Source: Pseudomonas rustica (GTDB lineage Bacteria; Pseudomonadota; Gammaproteobacteria; Pseudomonadales; Pseudomonadaceae). Taken from it: 64,000 bases of DNA. The position numbers and the translations under genes are program-made. How positions within the stretch are numbered: position 1 is the stretch's first letter; the number at the start of each line of letters is the position of its first letter. Of the stretch, positions 16,859 through 25,420 are shown in pieces. The stretch spans positions 1-64,000 of the forward strand of contig NZ_JAGYHF010000001.1 of NCBI RefSeq assembly GCF_018336155.1. Reading direction: 5' to 3'. Below the pieces are notes generated by a model. The model was not told the DNA's origin, searched no databases, and saw only the letters and a program-made list of their open reading frames with translations.

Positions 16859-18273
16859 GGGCGTTCTCCAAAGTGGCGGATGTCGGTGAGTCGACCGCTG
16901 ATCGCAGCAGCGGCGACCATCGCCGGGCTCATCAAATGCGTGCGCGCGCCGGCGCCCTGACGGCCTTCAAAATTGCGGTTGGTGCTGGACGCGCAGCGGT
17001 CGCCGGGGGCGAGTACGTCGTCGTTCATCGCCAGGCACATCGAGCAACCGGACTGGCGCCATTCAAAACCGGCGTCGAGAAAAATCTGCGCCAGCCCTTC
17101 GGCTTCGGCTTGCGCACGCACTTCGCTGGAGCCGGGCACGATCATCGCGCGCACGTGCTCGGAGACGCGTTGCCCGCGCACGACGCTGGCGGCATCCCGC
17201 AAATCTTCGATCCGCGCGTTGGTGCATGAGCCGATGAAGGCGTGGCTGATGACGATGTCGCTGAGCGCCATGCCCGCTTCGAGGCCCATATAGTTGAGGG
17301 CGCGGCGCATGTCCTGACGCAGGATCGGGTCGCTGACCAATTGCGGATCCGGCACTCGCGCACCGATGGCAGCGGCCTGATCCGGGCTGGTGCCCCAGGT
17401 CACCATTGGTTCCAGCCCACTGGCGTCGAGGTGTATTTCGCGATCGAACACCGCGCCGGGATCGCTGCGCAATTCGCGCCATTTTTCCACGCCGAGATCC
17501 CACAGCTCACCTTGGGGCGCACGTGGTTTGCCTTTGAGGTAAGCGAAGACTTTTTCGTCCGGCGCCATAAAGGCCCCGCGCGCACCGGCCTCGACGGCCA
17601 TGTTGCAAATGGTCATGCGCGCTTCGACGCTCAGGGCATCAATGGTCGAACCGCAGAATTCGATGGCGTAACCGGTGGCCCCGGACGCGCCGATCTGGCC
17701 AATCAGCGCCATGATCACATCCTTCGAGGTCAGGCCCGGCGCTAACGCGCCGTCGACGGTCACGCGCAGGCTTTTCAGGCGTTTGTAGACCAATGTCTGC
17801 GAGGCCAACAGATGCTCGATTTCAGAGGTGCCGATGCCGAATCCGAACGCACCGAGTGCGCCATAGGTCGTGGTGTGGCTGTCGCCGGCTGCGATGACCA
17901 TGCCCGGCAGGATAAAGCCTTGCTCCGGCGCAATCACGTGTTCGATGCCTTGGCGCTTGTCGAGGATATCCAGCAGTTCGATGCCGAAGTCCCGGCAGTT
18001 CTCCGCCAGATACGACACTTGCCGCGCACCGCCGGCATCGGGCATCGCAGCGATGCGCACCGGCGTGGTCGGGTTGACGTGATCGACCACCGCCAGCGCC
18101 GTGCACGGCCGCCACACCCCGCGCCCAGCCGCGCGCAAGCCGCTGAACGCTTGCGGGCTGGTGTATTCGTTGATCACCTGGCGGTCGATATACAGCAGCA
18201 CATGCCCCTGATCGTCGAGACGGCAGACCGTGTGGGAATCGATGTGTTTGTCGTAAAGGGTTCTGGGGCTCAT
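16855..18273 (-). CDS. leuC: isopropylmalate dehydratase large subunit (aconitase family)
   Basis: A 472-residue [4Fe-4S] hydro-lyase. Cluster cysteines are visible in FIGSCTNARIEDLRDA and in QSGCSMCLAMN. VIAAGDSHTTTYGALGAFGFG and SSTNRNFEGRQGAGARTHL are the other family blocks. The start at ATG 18273 (MSPRTLYDKHIDSHTV) is the usual one; a GTG 12 bp upstream is possible. The leuCD pair is isolated from leuA and leuB and lies beside a convergent LysR gene, so a specialised paralogue is possible. Substrate is inferred only from family resemblance. Confidence 0.82.
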   Translation of the reverse strand: MSPRTLYDKHIDSHTVCRLDDQGHVLLYIDRQVINEYTSPQAFSGLRAAGRGVWRPCTALAVVDHVNPTTPVRIAAMPDAGGARQVSYLAENCRDFGIELLDILDKRQGIEHVIAPEQGFILPGMVIAAGDSHTTTYGALGAFGFGIGTSEIEHLLASQTLVYKRLKSLRVTVDGALAPGLTSKDVIMALIGQIGASGATGYAIEFCGSTIDALSVEARMTICNMAVEAGARGAFMAPDEKVFAYLKGKPRAPQGELWDLGVEKWRELRSDPGAVFDREIHLDASGLEPMVTWGTSPDQAAAIGARVPDPQLVSDPILRQDMRRALNYMGLEAGMALSDIVISHAFIGSCTNARIEDLRDAASVVRGQRVSEHVRAMIVPGSSEVRAQAEAEGLAQIFLDAGFEWRQSGCSMCLAMNDDVLAPGDRCASSTNRNFEGRQGAGARTHLMSPAMVAAAAISGRLTDIRHFGERP

Positions 18274-18396
18274 CAGGGCATTCACTCAAGCAATCCAAGT
18301 GATCCCCATCATAGGCAGGCGCTGCCGCCCATCAATTGCCAGACAGTGATGGCGCAGATCATGAATCGTGTTCAATCCCCCGAACACCACAAACCC

Positions 18397-18489
18397 CCTG
18401 TGGGAGCGGGCTTGCTCGCGAAGGCGTCGTGCCAGCCAACATCCACGCAACAGACACACCGCCTTCGCGAGCAAGCCCGCTCCCACAGG
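18397..18489. repeat. REP pair, GTGGGAGCGGGCTTGCTCGCG type
   Basis: Two inverted copies, CCTGTGGGAGCGGGCTTGCT and its complement, separated by about 45 bp. It lies inside the 403-bp gene-free stretch 18274-18676 between leuC and fpvG. The remainder, 18490-18676, has no convincing gene; it must contain the fpvG promoter. CGTCTTATAG at 18559-18568 resembles iron-responsive ECF sigma -10 elements but is not conclusive. Confidence 0.9.
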
Positions 18490-18676
18490 TTTTCCGCGTA
18501 AAGGCGGATTGCGAAACATTTGCTTTCATATCGCCTTTCGGGATTTGCGTCGCTCATTCGTCTTATAGAGATGCAGGCCGTTCGCGTAGGCAAAAGCCAC
18601 GACCGGTCGTTCGGGGACTGCTGTGCTGCGAAGCCCGTGGTACCGCGCCCTTCCATCGAAATCAAGACGCGCAATC

Positions 18677-19876
18677 ATGTCGAAGAAATCCCGCTCCAAA
18701 CTGTGGTTCCTCGTTCATAGCTGGCTGGCGTTACCGATCTGGTTCTTTGTGCTGATCGTCTGTGTCACCGGCACGCTGGCGGTGGTCAGCCAGGAAATCG
18801 TCTGGCTGGCCAACCCGCAAATGCGCGCCAGCCAACCGACCGACGACGCGCCGCTGCTCAGCTACGACCAGGTACTCGCGGCGATCAAAAAAGCCGAACC
18901 ACGCACCGTGGTCGAGAGCATCAGCCGCCCGGATGAGTCGCATTTTGCCCTGGACGTGCAGGTCAGCTACCCGGACGGCCGCGAGCAGACCGTTTACGTC
19001 AACCCGTATACCGGGGTGATTCAGGGAGTCGCGCCCGACTTCAACTTCCAGGCCTTTACCCGCGCCCTGCATGGCTGGTGGCTGGTGCCGTTCACCAACG
19101 GTTTCAGTTGGGGCTGGTACCTGGTGTCGTTCCTCGGTCTGCCGTTGCTGGCTTCGCTGGTCACCGGGCTGGTGGTTTATAAACGCTTCTGGAAAGGATT
19201 CTTTAGTCCGACCCTGCGCTTTCGCCACGGCGCGCGAATCTTCTGGGGCGATTTCCACCGCCTCAGTGGCATCTGGTCGATCTGGTTTATCGCCGTGATC
19301 TCGATCACCGGCACCTGGTTTCTGATTCAGGCGCTGCTGTTCGACAACCACATTTCCATCTCCAGCGAACCGATCATTCCGGCGATGTCCCGTGAGGCGG
19401 TGCCGATCTCGGCCGACGGCAGCCCGCCGCCGCGCATCAGTCTGGATCGCGCCATTGAAATCGCCCAAGAGAAAATCCCCGGCCTCGAAGTCAGCTTTGT
19501 CAGCCTGCCGGCCAACGCCTATACCCACCTGAACGTCGGCGGTCGCGGCTGGTATCCGTTGATGTTCCAGACCGCGACGCTCGATCCTTACAGCGGTGAG
19601 TTGGCCACTTCACGTTTATTGAGCGACCGCACCTCGCTGGAATTCGTTACCGAATCCATGCGCCCGCTGCACACCGGCGACTTCGGCGGGTTGTGGATCA
19701 AGTTGATCTGGTTCTTCTTCGGCCTGCTGCTGAGCATGATGGTGCTCAGCGGTTTGCTGATCTGGACCAAACGCACGGCGCTGGCCACGGCCAATGCTCT
19801 AAAGCGTGAATCGAAGAAAAACCGCGTGCAGGCGCAACCGGCGATGCGCCGGGAAACGTCGGAGGTCAACCCATGA
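18677..19876 (+). CDS. fpvG: FpvG-like inner-membrane ferri-pyoverdine reductase (PepSY-TM family)
   Basis: A 399-residue PepSY-associated transmembrane protein. Four main hydrophobic helices are seen near residues 10-35, 140-165, 195-220 and 345-370, with periplasmic PepSY-like segments between them. The first helix begins SKLWFLVHSWLALPIWF, and HGARIFWGDFHRLSGIWSIW and LHTGDFGG carry the conserved histidines expected to bind heme. In P. aeruginosa FpvG reduces the iron of ferri-pyoverdine in the periplasm. The assignment rests on the gene order fpvGHJK-fpvCDEF followed by mbtH and pvdH, the same as PA2403-PA2413. Start ATG 18677 gives MSKKSRSKLWFLVHSW. Confidence 0.85.
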   Translation: MSKKSRSKLWFLVHSWLALPIWFFVLIVCVTGTLAVVSQEIVWLANPQMRASQPTDDAPLLSYDQVLAAIKKAEPRTVVESISRPDESHFALDVQVSYPDGREQTVYVNPYTGVIQGVAPDFNFQAFTRALHGWWLVPFTNGFSWGWYLVSFLGLPLLASLVTGLVVYKRFWKGFFSPTLRFRHGARIFWGDFHRLSGIWSIWFIAVISITGTWFLIQALLFDNHISISSEPIIPAMSREAVPISADGSPPPRISLDRAIEIAQEKIPGLEVSFVSLPANAYTHLNVGGRGWYPLMFQTATLDPYSGELATSRLLSDRTSLEFVTESMRPLHTGDFGGLWIKLIWFFFGLLLSMMVLSGLLIWTKRTALATANALKRESKKNRVQAQPAMRRETSEVNP

Positions 19877-20415
19877 GCAAGTCCGCAGCTTTGCCGCAAC
19901 CGTCGCGCTTGAGCGTGTTCTGGCACAAATGGCGTTTCCATATCAACGTGCTGTTGCTGCTGATCCCGCTGGGTTTCATGCCGAAATACTTCGCCGATGT
20001 CGCGCTGTTTCGCGGCGATGCAGGCCTCGGTGAACGCGAAGTCGGCGAAATCGCAGTCGGCCCGTGGAGCCTGCGTCTCGCCGAATTGCGCAACGAGGCG
20101 CCACGTCTGGAAGGCCCGGCCGGCTACATGAAAGGCTTCAACGCCGCGCTTTGTGATGCTTGCATCGACAAGGTCAAAGCCACTTATCTGCGCATCGGCA
20201 AACCGCGCAGCCTGCGCGCCGCCGGGGTGATTTTCTTCGGCGCGCCGTATCGCATGGGCGCGCAGTTGCCGGTGCCGGAGAAAACCAAAGCCGAGGCTGA
20301 ACTGTGGATCACCATGGAAGGCTGGGACGGCAGCATGCATCAGGCCTCGATTCCCCTGAGCCAGGCCTCCCCCGCCACCATCGCCTGGCTGACTCAACAA
20401 GGAGCCAAACCATGA
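19873..20415 (+). CDS. fpvH: FpvH-like accessory protein of ferri-pyoverdine reduction
   Basis: A 180-residue protein with one N-terminal membrane helix (INVLLLLIPLGFMPKYF, about 27-45) and a periplasmic remainder. A CDACIDK motif near residue 96 could bind a metal or form a disulfide. It overlaps fpvG by ATGA and fpvJ by ATGA, which implies translational coupling. Identity is from position in the fpvGHJKCDEF operon; the biochemical role of FpvH is not well defined. Confidence 0.72.
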   Translation: MSKSAALPQPSRLSVFWHKWRFHINVLLLLIPLGFMPKYFADVALFRGDAGLGEREVGEIAVGPWSLRLAELRNEAPRLEGPAGYMKGFNAALCDACIDKVKATYLRIGKPRSLRAAGVIFFGAPYRMGAQLPVPEKTKAEAELWITMEGWDGSMHQASIPLSQASPATIAWLTQQGAKP

Positions 20416-20753
20416 CCCGCTCGCAACGCCCTTCCCGCCTGCGGCTGAGCGCCGCGTTGCTGGTGCTTTGCGCCGGTTTCACTGGCAGCGCTCTGGCGCA
20501 TAACCCGATGTGCGAATGCAAAGCCATCGACGCCGACCAGATCAAATGCACCGGTGGTTTTTCCGACGGCAGCGGCGCCCCCGGCGTGACCCTCGACGTG
20601 ATCGGTTACGACGAAACGATTCTGGTGCCGGGCAAGCTTGGCAGCGATTCGACGCTGACCTTCAAAAAGCCCGGCGCCGAATTCTACGTGCTGTTCGACG
20701 CGGGCCCCGGCCACGTCGTCGAAATCGACCAAGCGGATATTGAGGCCCCATGA
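20412..20753 (+). CDS. fpvJ: FpvJ-like small periplasmic protein
   Basis: A 113-residue exported protein. The signal peptide LRLSAALLVLCAGFTGSALA is followed by mature HNPMCECKAIDADQIKC, with a Cys-x-Cys and a further Cys near the N-terminus. The rest is a small beta-rich domain (GVTLDVIGYDETILVPGKL). It is ATGA-coupled to the genes on both sides. The short Cys/His-containing N-terminus could contact iron, but that is inference. Named from operon position. Confidence 0.72.
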   Translation: MTRSQRPSRLRLSAALLVLCAGFTGSALAHNPMCECKAIDADQIKCTGGFSDGSGAPGVTLDVIGYDETILVPGKLGSDSTLTFKKPGAEFYVLFDAGPGHVVEIDQADIEAP

Positions 20754-21325
20754 GTACGCCCACCACGCAAGTCGTCCGCCCGGCCGGTGCCGGCCATGAA
20801 ACCCTCAATGTGTTGCTGTTGTGCCTGCTGATTCTGGCGGTCGCCGGTTCGGTGGTGGCGTGGCGCGGGGTGTCGCATGAGCCAGAACCGGTCGCCAGCC
20901 ATCAGTTCGATGCGCGCCGCGATCTCAGTGCTTCCGAGCAGGGCATCTACGCCGATCTGCGAGTGACCCTCGACGAAATCCGTCTGCTGCGCGAAGAACA
21001 GCAAACCTTGCCGACCCCAAAAAATCTGGCTGACGAAGGTTTCGCGCCGTTTGCTCAGGATGCGAGTTCGGTCAGTCGCGGCGGTCATGCCTGGCAATTG
21101 CTGGCCGACACTGCCTATTTCGGCCACAGCCAGGCACCCGCCGTCGCCGGTTCGTTCGTGATGCTGTTGAGCGCCGATCACAGCGCTGCACCGGACATCT
21201 GGCTCAACCGCGATGCCGATCTCAAAGTGCCGACCGAACTGACCGACGCCGCCCTGTCCGCGTCAGGCTGGAAACAGATCGTCGCGCAATACGATGCCGG
21301 GGTTACCCGCGAACATCGCCATTGA
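20750..21325 (+). CDS. fpvK: FpvK-like membrane-anchored protein (DUF6162-type)
   Basis: A 191-residue protein with one N-terminal membrane helix (LNVLLLCLLILAVAGSVVAW, about 19-38) and a periplasmic domain containing a helical stretch (YADLRVTLDEIRLLREEQQ). It has the look of the DUF6162 family that accompanies metal ABC transporters. It is ATGA-coupled to fpvJ and followed 35 bp later by the binding-protein gene fpvC. In P. aeruginosa the product works with FpvG, H and J. Precise function unknown. Confidence 0.72.
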   Translation: MSTPTTQVVRPAGAGHETLNVLLLCLLILAVAGSVVAWRGVSHEPEPVASHQFDARRDLSASEQGIYADLRVTLDEIRLLREEQQTLPTPKNLADEGFAPFAQDASSVSRGGHAWQLLADTAYFGHSQAPAVAGSFVMLLSADHSAAPDIWLNRDADLKVPTELTDAALSASGWKQIVAQYDAGVTREHRH

Positions 21326-21360
21326 TTCCTCGCCCTCACCCGAAAGAAGACCGTTTGCCC

Positions 21361-22290
21361 ATGTCTATTTCATCGTCCCGCCGTCCATTGTTGCGTCTGT
21401 TTTTAGCCGGTCTCTGTGCCTGCCTGCTGAGCCCGTTGGCCAGCGCCGATCCCGCCAAACGCCTGCGCATCGGCATCACCCTGCATCCGTATTACAGCTA
21501 TGTGGCGAACATCGTCGGCGACAAGGCCGAAGTGGTGCCGCTGATTCCGGCCGGTTTCAACCCGCACGCCTACGAGCCGCGCGCCGAAGACATCAAGCGC
21601 ATCAGCGGGCTGGACGTGATCGTGCTCAACGGTGTCGGCCATGATGATTTTGCCGACCGCATGATCGCCGCCAGCGAAACGCCGAACGTCAAAACCATCG
21701 AAGCCAACGAAAACGTGCCGCTCTTGGCCGCCACCGGGGTCGCCGCGCGCGGGGCCGGAAAAGTGGTCAACCCGCACACGTTCTTGTCGATCAGCGCCTC
21801 GATCGCCCAGGTCAACAACATCGCCCGCGAACTGGGCAAACTCGACCCGGACAACGCCAAAACCTACACGCAGAACGCCCGCGCTTACGGCAAACGCCTG
21901 CGGCAGATGCGCGCCGACGCGCTGGCCAAGCTGACCGAGGCGCCGAACGCCGAGTTGCGCGTGGCCACGGTGCACGCGGCTTACGACTACCTGCTGCGTG
22001 AATTCGGTCTGGAAGTGACGGCAGTGGTTGAGCCGGCGCACGGCATCGAGCCGAGCCCGAGCCAGTTGAAGAAGACCATCGATCAACTGCGCGAACTGGA
22101 CGTGAAAGTGATCTTCTCGGAGATGGATTTCCCGTCGAGTTACGTCGATACCATTCAGCGTGAATCCGGGGTGAAGCTGTACCCGCTGTCGCACATCTCC
22201 TACGGCGAATACACCGCCGACAAGTACGAAAAGGAAATGACCGGCAACCTCAACACCGTGGTGCGGGCGATTCAGGAGTCGGGGGCATGA
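21361..22290 (+). CDS. fpvC: FpvC-like periplasmic metal-binding protein (ZnuA/SitA family)
   Basis: A 309-residue cluster A-I solute-binding protein with a signal peptide (LLRLFLAGLCACLLSPLASA). Candidate metal ligands are spread as in the family: TLHPYYSY, GFNPHAYEPR, VNPHTFLS, VHAAYDYLLREFGL and EPAHGIEPSPSQL, ending with FSEMDFPSSY. It should capture iron released from pyoverdine and hand it to FpvDE. The start is ATG 21361; a TTG 39 bp upstream is unlikely because the signal peptide begins here. It overlaps the next gene by ATGA. Confidence 0.83.
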   Translation: MSISSSRRPLLRLFLAGLCACLLSPLASADPAKRLRIGITLHPYYSYVANIVGDKAEVVPLIPAGFNPHAYEPRAEDIKRISGLDVIVLNGVGHDDFADRMIAASETPNVKTIEANENVPLLAATGVAARGAGKVVNPHTFLSISASIAQVNNIARELGKLDPDNAKTYTQNARAYGKRLRQMRADALAKLTEAPNAELRVATVHAAYDYLLREFGLEVTAVVEPAHGIEPSPSQLKKTIDQLRELDVKVIFSEMDFPSSYVDTIQRESGVKLYPLSHISYGEYTADKYEKEMTGNLNTVVRAIQESGA

Positions 22291-23132
22291 CTTCAAAAGA
22301 AACCCTCCTGAACAAACCCGGTCCCCCTGTGGGAGCGGGCTTGCTCGCGAATGCGTCCGTTCAGTCAATATCTTCATCGGATGAAACACCGCTTTCGCGA
22401 GCAAGCTCGCTCCCACAGGTCTGCGGGCCGACGCTGGATTTTGCTGAGGTTTGTCTGACGCTGGGGCGGACGACGATTCTCGACAAGGTCAGTTTTCAGG
22501 TGCAGCCCGGCAACGTACACGCATTGGTCGGACCCAACGGTGGCGGCAAGAGTTCGTTGATCAAAACCCTGCTCGGGCAGATGCCGCATCAAGGCCAGCT
22601 CAGCCTGCAATGGCCCGGCGAGCCCGGCACCATCGGTTATGTGCCGCAGGCGCTGGAATTCGATCGCGGCCTGCCGATGACCGTCGACGATTTCATGGCC
22701 GCGATGTGCCAACGTCGCCCGGCGTTCCTCGGTTTGAGCAAACACTACGCCGGCGCCATCGGTGATGCGCTGGAACGTGTCGGCATGCAGGACAAACGCA
22801 AGCGGCGCATGGGCGCGCTGTCCGGCGGTGAGCGGCAGCGGGTTTTGCTCGCACAGGGTTTGATTCCGGCGCCGCAATTGCTGGTGCTTGATGAGCCGAT
22901 GTCGGCTCTCGACGAAGCCGGGATTCAGGTGTTCGAACGCCTGCTCGGCGATTGGCGCGCGGCCGGCATCACGGTGTTGTGGATCGAGCATGATCTGGAA
23001 GCCGTCGGCCGTCTGGCCGATCGCGTCACCGGCCTCAATCGTCGCGTGCTGTTCGACGCCACACCTCGCGAGGCGTTGACCCCGGAGCGTCTGCTGACAC
23101 TGTTTTCGACCCATCCACGGAGCGCGAGCTGA
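22287..23132 (+). CDS. fpvD: FpvD-like ABC transporter ATPase with REP-encoded N-terminus
   Basis: A 281-residue ABC ATPase. Walker A is GPNGGGKSS (about residue 89), the signature is LSGGERQRVLLAQG, and Walker B is LLVLDEPMSALDE with the switch His in WIEHD. The conserved domain begins only near residue 50 (GPTLDFAEVCLTLGRTT). The first ~48 residues are translated from a complete REP pair (22326-22419), which is open in this frame. The coupled ATGA start at 22287 therefore adds a tail unlike normal ATPases. A non-ATG restart after the REP cannot be excluded. Partner of FpvE. Confidence 0.85.
   Translation: MTSKETLLNKPGPPVGAGLLANASVQSISSSDETPLSRASSLPQVCGPTLDFAEVCLTLGRTTILDKVSFQVQPGNVHALVGPNGGGKSSLIKTLLGQMPHQGQLSLQWPGEPGTIGYVPQALEFDRGLPMTVDDFMAAMCQRRPAFLGLSKHYAGAIGDALERVGMQDKRKRRMGALSGGERQRVLLAQGLIPAPQLLVLDEPMSALDEAGIQVFERLLGDWRAAGITVLWIEHDLEAVGRLADRVTGLNRRVLFDATPREALTPERLLTLFSTHPRSAS
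22326..22419. repeat. REP pair inside the fpvD reading frame
   Basis: CCTGTGGGAGCGGGCTTGCT and an inverted copy (CGCTTTCGCGAGCAAGCTCG region) sit 40-130 bases after the fpvD start and are read through in frame without a stop. All other REP copies in this window are intergenic. Confidence 0.92.
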
Positions 23133-24031
23133 TGAGTTACGAAGCCTTTCGTTTGATGGTTCAAGGCTGGGCCTCGTCCGGTTATCTGCCGGAAGCGCTG
23201 GCCTACGGTTTTGTCGTCAATGCGCTGCTCGCCGGCCTGTTGATCGGCCCGGTGCTCGGCGGCCTCGGCACGCTGGTGGTGGTCAAGCGCTTCGCGTTTT
23301 TCTCCGAAGCAGTCGGTCACGCCGCGCTGACCGGCGTGGCCATTGGCATTCTGCTTGGCGAACCCTACACCGGGCCGTACGGCAGTCTGTTCGGCTACTG
23401 CCTGTTGTTCGGCATCCTGCTCAATTACCTGCGCAACCGTACCGGTCTGGCGCCAGATACCTTGATCGGCGTGTTCCTCTCGGTGTCGCTGGCCTTGGGT
23501 GCGAGCCTGCTGCTGATTCTCGCCGGCAAGATCAACGTGCACATTCTGGAGAACGTGCTGTTCGGCTCGGTGTTGACCGTCAATGGCAATGACCTGGCGG
23601 TGCTGGCCATCGTCGGTTCGCTGGTCATGGCGTTGGCACTGCCGCTGTACAACCGCATCATGCTCGCCAGTTTCAACCCGCAACTGGCGGCGGTGCGCGG
23701 CGTCGCGGTGAAGACCCTGGATTATCTGTTCGTGATTCTGGTGACCTTGATCACTGTGGCGGCGGTGAAGGTTATCGGCGCGATTCTGGTCGGTGCACTG
23801 CTGGTGATTCCCGCCGCTGCGGCACGCTTGCTCAGCCAGTCGCTCAAGGGCTTTTTCTGGTGTTCAGTGTTGATCGCTACTGTGAGCACCTTGTGCGGGA
23901 TTCTCGCGCCAATCGTTTTCGATCTGCCGATTCCGTCCGGCGCCGCGATCATTCTGGTTGCCGGCATCGCCTTCGCCCTCGCCGCCATCGCGCGCGGTGT
24001 CGTCCCGAGTCTGAAAGGGAATCTTGGATAA
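23132..24031 (+). CDS. fpvE: FpvE-like ABC-3 family metal permease
   Basis: A 299-residue permease with about eight membrane helices. Typical ABC-3 blocks are visible: VVVKRFAFFSEAVGHAALTGVAIG, LFGSVLTVNGNDLAVLA and FVILVTLITVAAVKVIGAILVGALLVIPAAAARLL. It forms the membrane channel of the FpvCDEF importer. The start codon overlaps the fpvD stop by one base (TGATG), and the following gene starts immediately after its TAA. Confidence 0.87.
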   Translation: MSYEAFRLMVQGWASSGYLPEALAYGFVVNALLAGLLIGPVLGGLGTLVVVKRFAFFSEAVGHAALTGVAIGILLGEPYTGPYGSLFGYCLLFGILLNYLRNRTGLAPDTLIGVFLSVSLALGASLLLILAGKINVHILENVLFGSVLTVNGNDLAVLAIVGSLVMALALPLYNRIMLASFNPQLAAVRGVAVKTLDYLFVILVTLITVAAVKVIGAILVGALLVIPAAAARLLSQSLKGFFWCSVLIATVSTLCGILAPIVFDLPIPSGAAIILVAGIAFALAAIARGVVPSLKGNLG

Positions 24032-24937
24032 ATGACTTTTTCAATGCGCAAACTGACCTTGGCCATGGCCCTGTGTGGCGTGGTCAGCACTCCGGTGTTC
24101 GCCGCCGAAAGCACCAAGCCGCTGCACGTGCTGGCGTCGTTGCCGATCACTTACGGCTTGGGCGAAGTGTTGCTCAAAGGCACTGACGTAAAGCTCGAAC
24201 GCGCGGCGCCGGCGAATCTGCCGGGCAGTCGCCAGACCGCTTATTTCACCGGACGCGGCGCGCCGGCGCTGAGCAAACTGGCGACCGACGCCGACGCGGT
24301 GATCGGCGTGCGCTCGCTGTGGGCCGATGATCCGCTGTACCCGATTTCTCGGCGCAGCAATATCCGTATCGTTGAAGTCGACGCCGCGCGCCCGGTGGAC
24401 GGCGCCCTGCCCGGCATCGCGGTGCAGCCGGATCTGAAGGTGGACGGTTTGAACAGTCAGCCGTGGCTGGCGAGCAACAACATGGGGCGCATGGCCGACG
24501 TGATGGCGGCGGATCTGGTGCGTCTGGCACCGAGCGCCAAGCCTGCAATCGAGGCGAATCTGGCGGCGTTGAAACAGCGTTTGCTCAAACTCAGTGCCGA
24601 CAGCGAGGCGAAGTTGGCCAGCGCGGATAATCTGAGTGTGATGAGTTTGAGTGATCACTTTGGCTATTTGATTGGCAGCCTCAATCTGGAGTTGGTCGGC
24701 CAGGATCCACGGCCGGATGCGGAGTGGACGGCTGAGGATCTGCAGAAACTGACGGCGACACTCAAGGACAATGATGTAGCGGTGGTGCTGCATCATCGCC
24801 AGCCTTCTGAGGCGGTGAAAGCGGCGGTGGCGGCCTCGGGGAGTCGGTTGGTGGTGTTGAGTACCGATGCGGCGGATCCGGTGGCGGAGCTGGAGGGGAA
24901 TGTGGATTTGGTGCTTAAGGGGTTGAGCGGGGTTTAA
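24032..24937 (+). CDS. fpvF: FpvF-like second periplasmic binding protein
   Basis: A 301-residue ZnuA-fold solute-binding protein with signal peptide (LTLAMALCGVVSTPVFA). It has fewer candidate histidine ligands than FpvC (SDHFGYLIG, VVLHHRQPSEAVK) and no long His-rich loop. In P. aeruginosa FpvF is reported to bind apo- or ferri-pyoverdine together with FpvC, so the pair may deliver siderophore and metal separately. It closes the operon and is followed by a REP pair. Confidence 0.82.
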   Translation: MTFSMRKLTLAMALCGVVSTPVFAAESTKPLHVLASLPITYGLGEVLLKGTDVKLERAAPANLPGSRQTAYFTGRGAPALSKLATDADAVIGVRSLWADDPLYPISRRSNIRIVEVDAARPVDGALPGIAVQPDLKVDGLNSQPWLASNNMGRMADVMAADLVRLAPSAKPAIEANLAALKQRLLKLSADSEAKLASADNLSVMSLSDHFGYLIGSLNLELVGQDPRPDAEWTAEDLQKLTATLKDNDVAVVLHHRQPSEAVKAAVAASGSRLVVLSTDAADPVAELEGNVDLVLKGLSGV

Positions 24938-24960
24938 TTCAGTTCGACCGCGTTATCGTT

Positions 24961-25027
24961 CTTCGCGAGCAAGCCCGCTCCCACATTTGGAATGCATTCC
25001 CCTGTGGGAGCGGGCTTGCTCGCGAAG
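24961..25027. repeat. REP pair, GTGGGAGCGGGCTTGCTCGCG type
   Basis: CTTCGCGAGCAAGCCCGCTC and an inverted copy with a short centre, directly after fpvF and before the mbtH terminator. It separates two convergent iron operons. Confidence 0.9.
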
Positions 25028-25060
25028 AGGCCTGACCTGACAACACATTCTCAAGACATG

Positions 25061-25102
25061 AAAAAACCCGCTAACCGTCACCGGTTCAGCGGGTTTGTTT
25101 TT
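25061..25102 (-). terminator. Rho-independent terminator of pvdH-mbtH
   Basis: On the minus strand a GC-rich stem (AACCCGCTGAACCGG with its complement AACCGTTAGCGGGTT-like arm) is followed by TTTTTT, 10 bp after the mbtH stop. The A-rich side on the other flank could make it work in both directions. Confidence 0.88.
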
Positions 25103-25112
25103 GCCTGATGAC

Positions 25113-25337
25113 TTACTGCGCCGCGACCTGCGCTTCCATCTTCTGACGCAAGCTCAGCGGACGCATGTCGGTCCAGACTTCTTCGATGTAGGCCAGGCAT
25201 TCCTTTTTCAGGCCGCTCTTGCCCACGGTGCGCCAGCCTTCCGGCACGGCCTTGTAGTCCGGCCAGATCGAGTACTGCTCTTCGTGGTTGACCACGACCT
25301 GAAAGAGGATGTCCTCGCGGTCGAATACTGACGTCAT
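25113..25337 (-). CDS. MbtH-like NRPS accessory protein
   Basis: A 74-residue MbtH-family protein. The three invariant tryptophans are in [18 protein letters not shown] and [11 protein letters not shown]. MbtH proteins bind and stabilise NRPS adenylation domains. It starts at ATG 25337 ([20 protein letters not shown]) and lies 83 bp downstream of pvdH on the same strand, the same pairing as PA2412-PA2413. It should serve PvdL and the other pyoverdine NRPSs encoded elsewhere. Confidence 0.94.
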   Translation of the reverse strand: MTSVFDREDILFQVVVNHEEQYSIWPDYKAVPEGWRTVGKSGLKKECLAYIEEVWTDMRPLSLRQKMEAQVAAQ

Positions 25338-25420
25338 GCTGGTTCTCCATCGTTGTAAGGGTGGGCTGCACAACGGGTGCAGCCGGGTATAAAGAAAGAA
25401 CGTTCGGCGCGGCGAAAAAT

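Noticed and set aside
21322..21360. Upstream TTG start for fpvC
   Set aside because: It would add 13 residues before a normal signal peptide; ATG 21361 is better placed.
18677..24937. fpv operon first read as a zinc or manganese ABC transporter
   Set aside because: The ABC proteins are of the ZnuABC type, but the PepSY reductase, the three small accessory genes and the adjoining mbtH-pvdH reproduce the fpvGHJK-fpvCDEF order.
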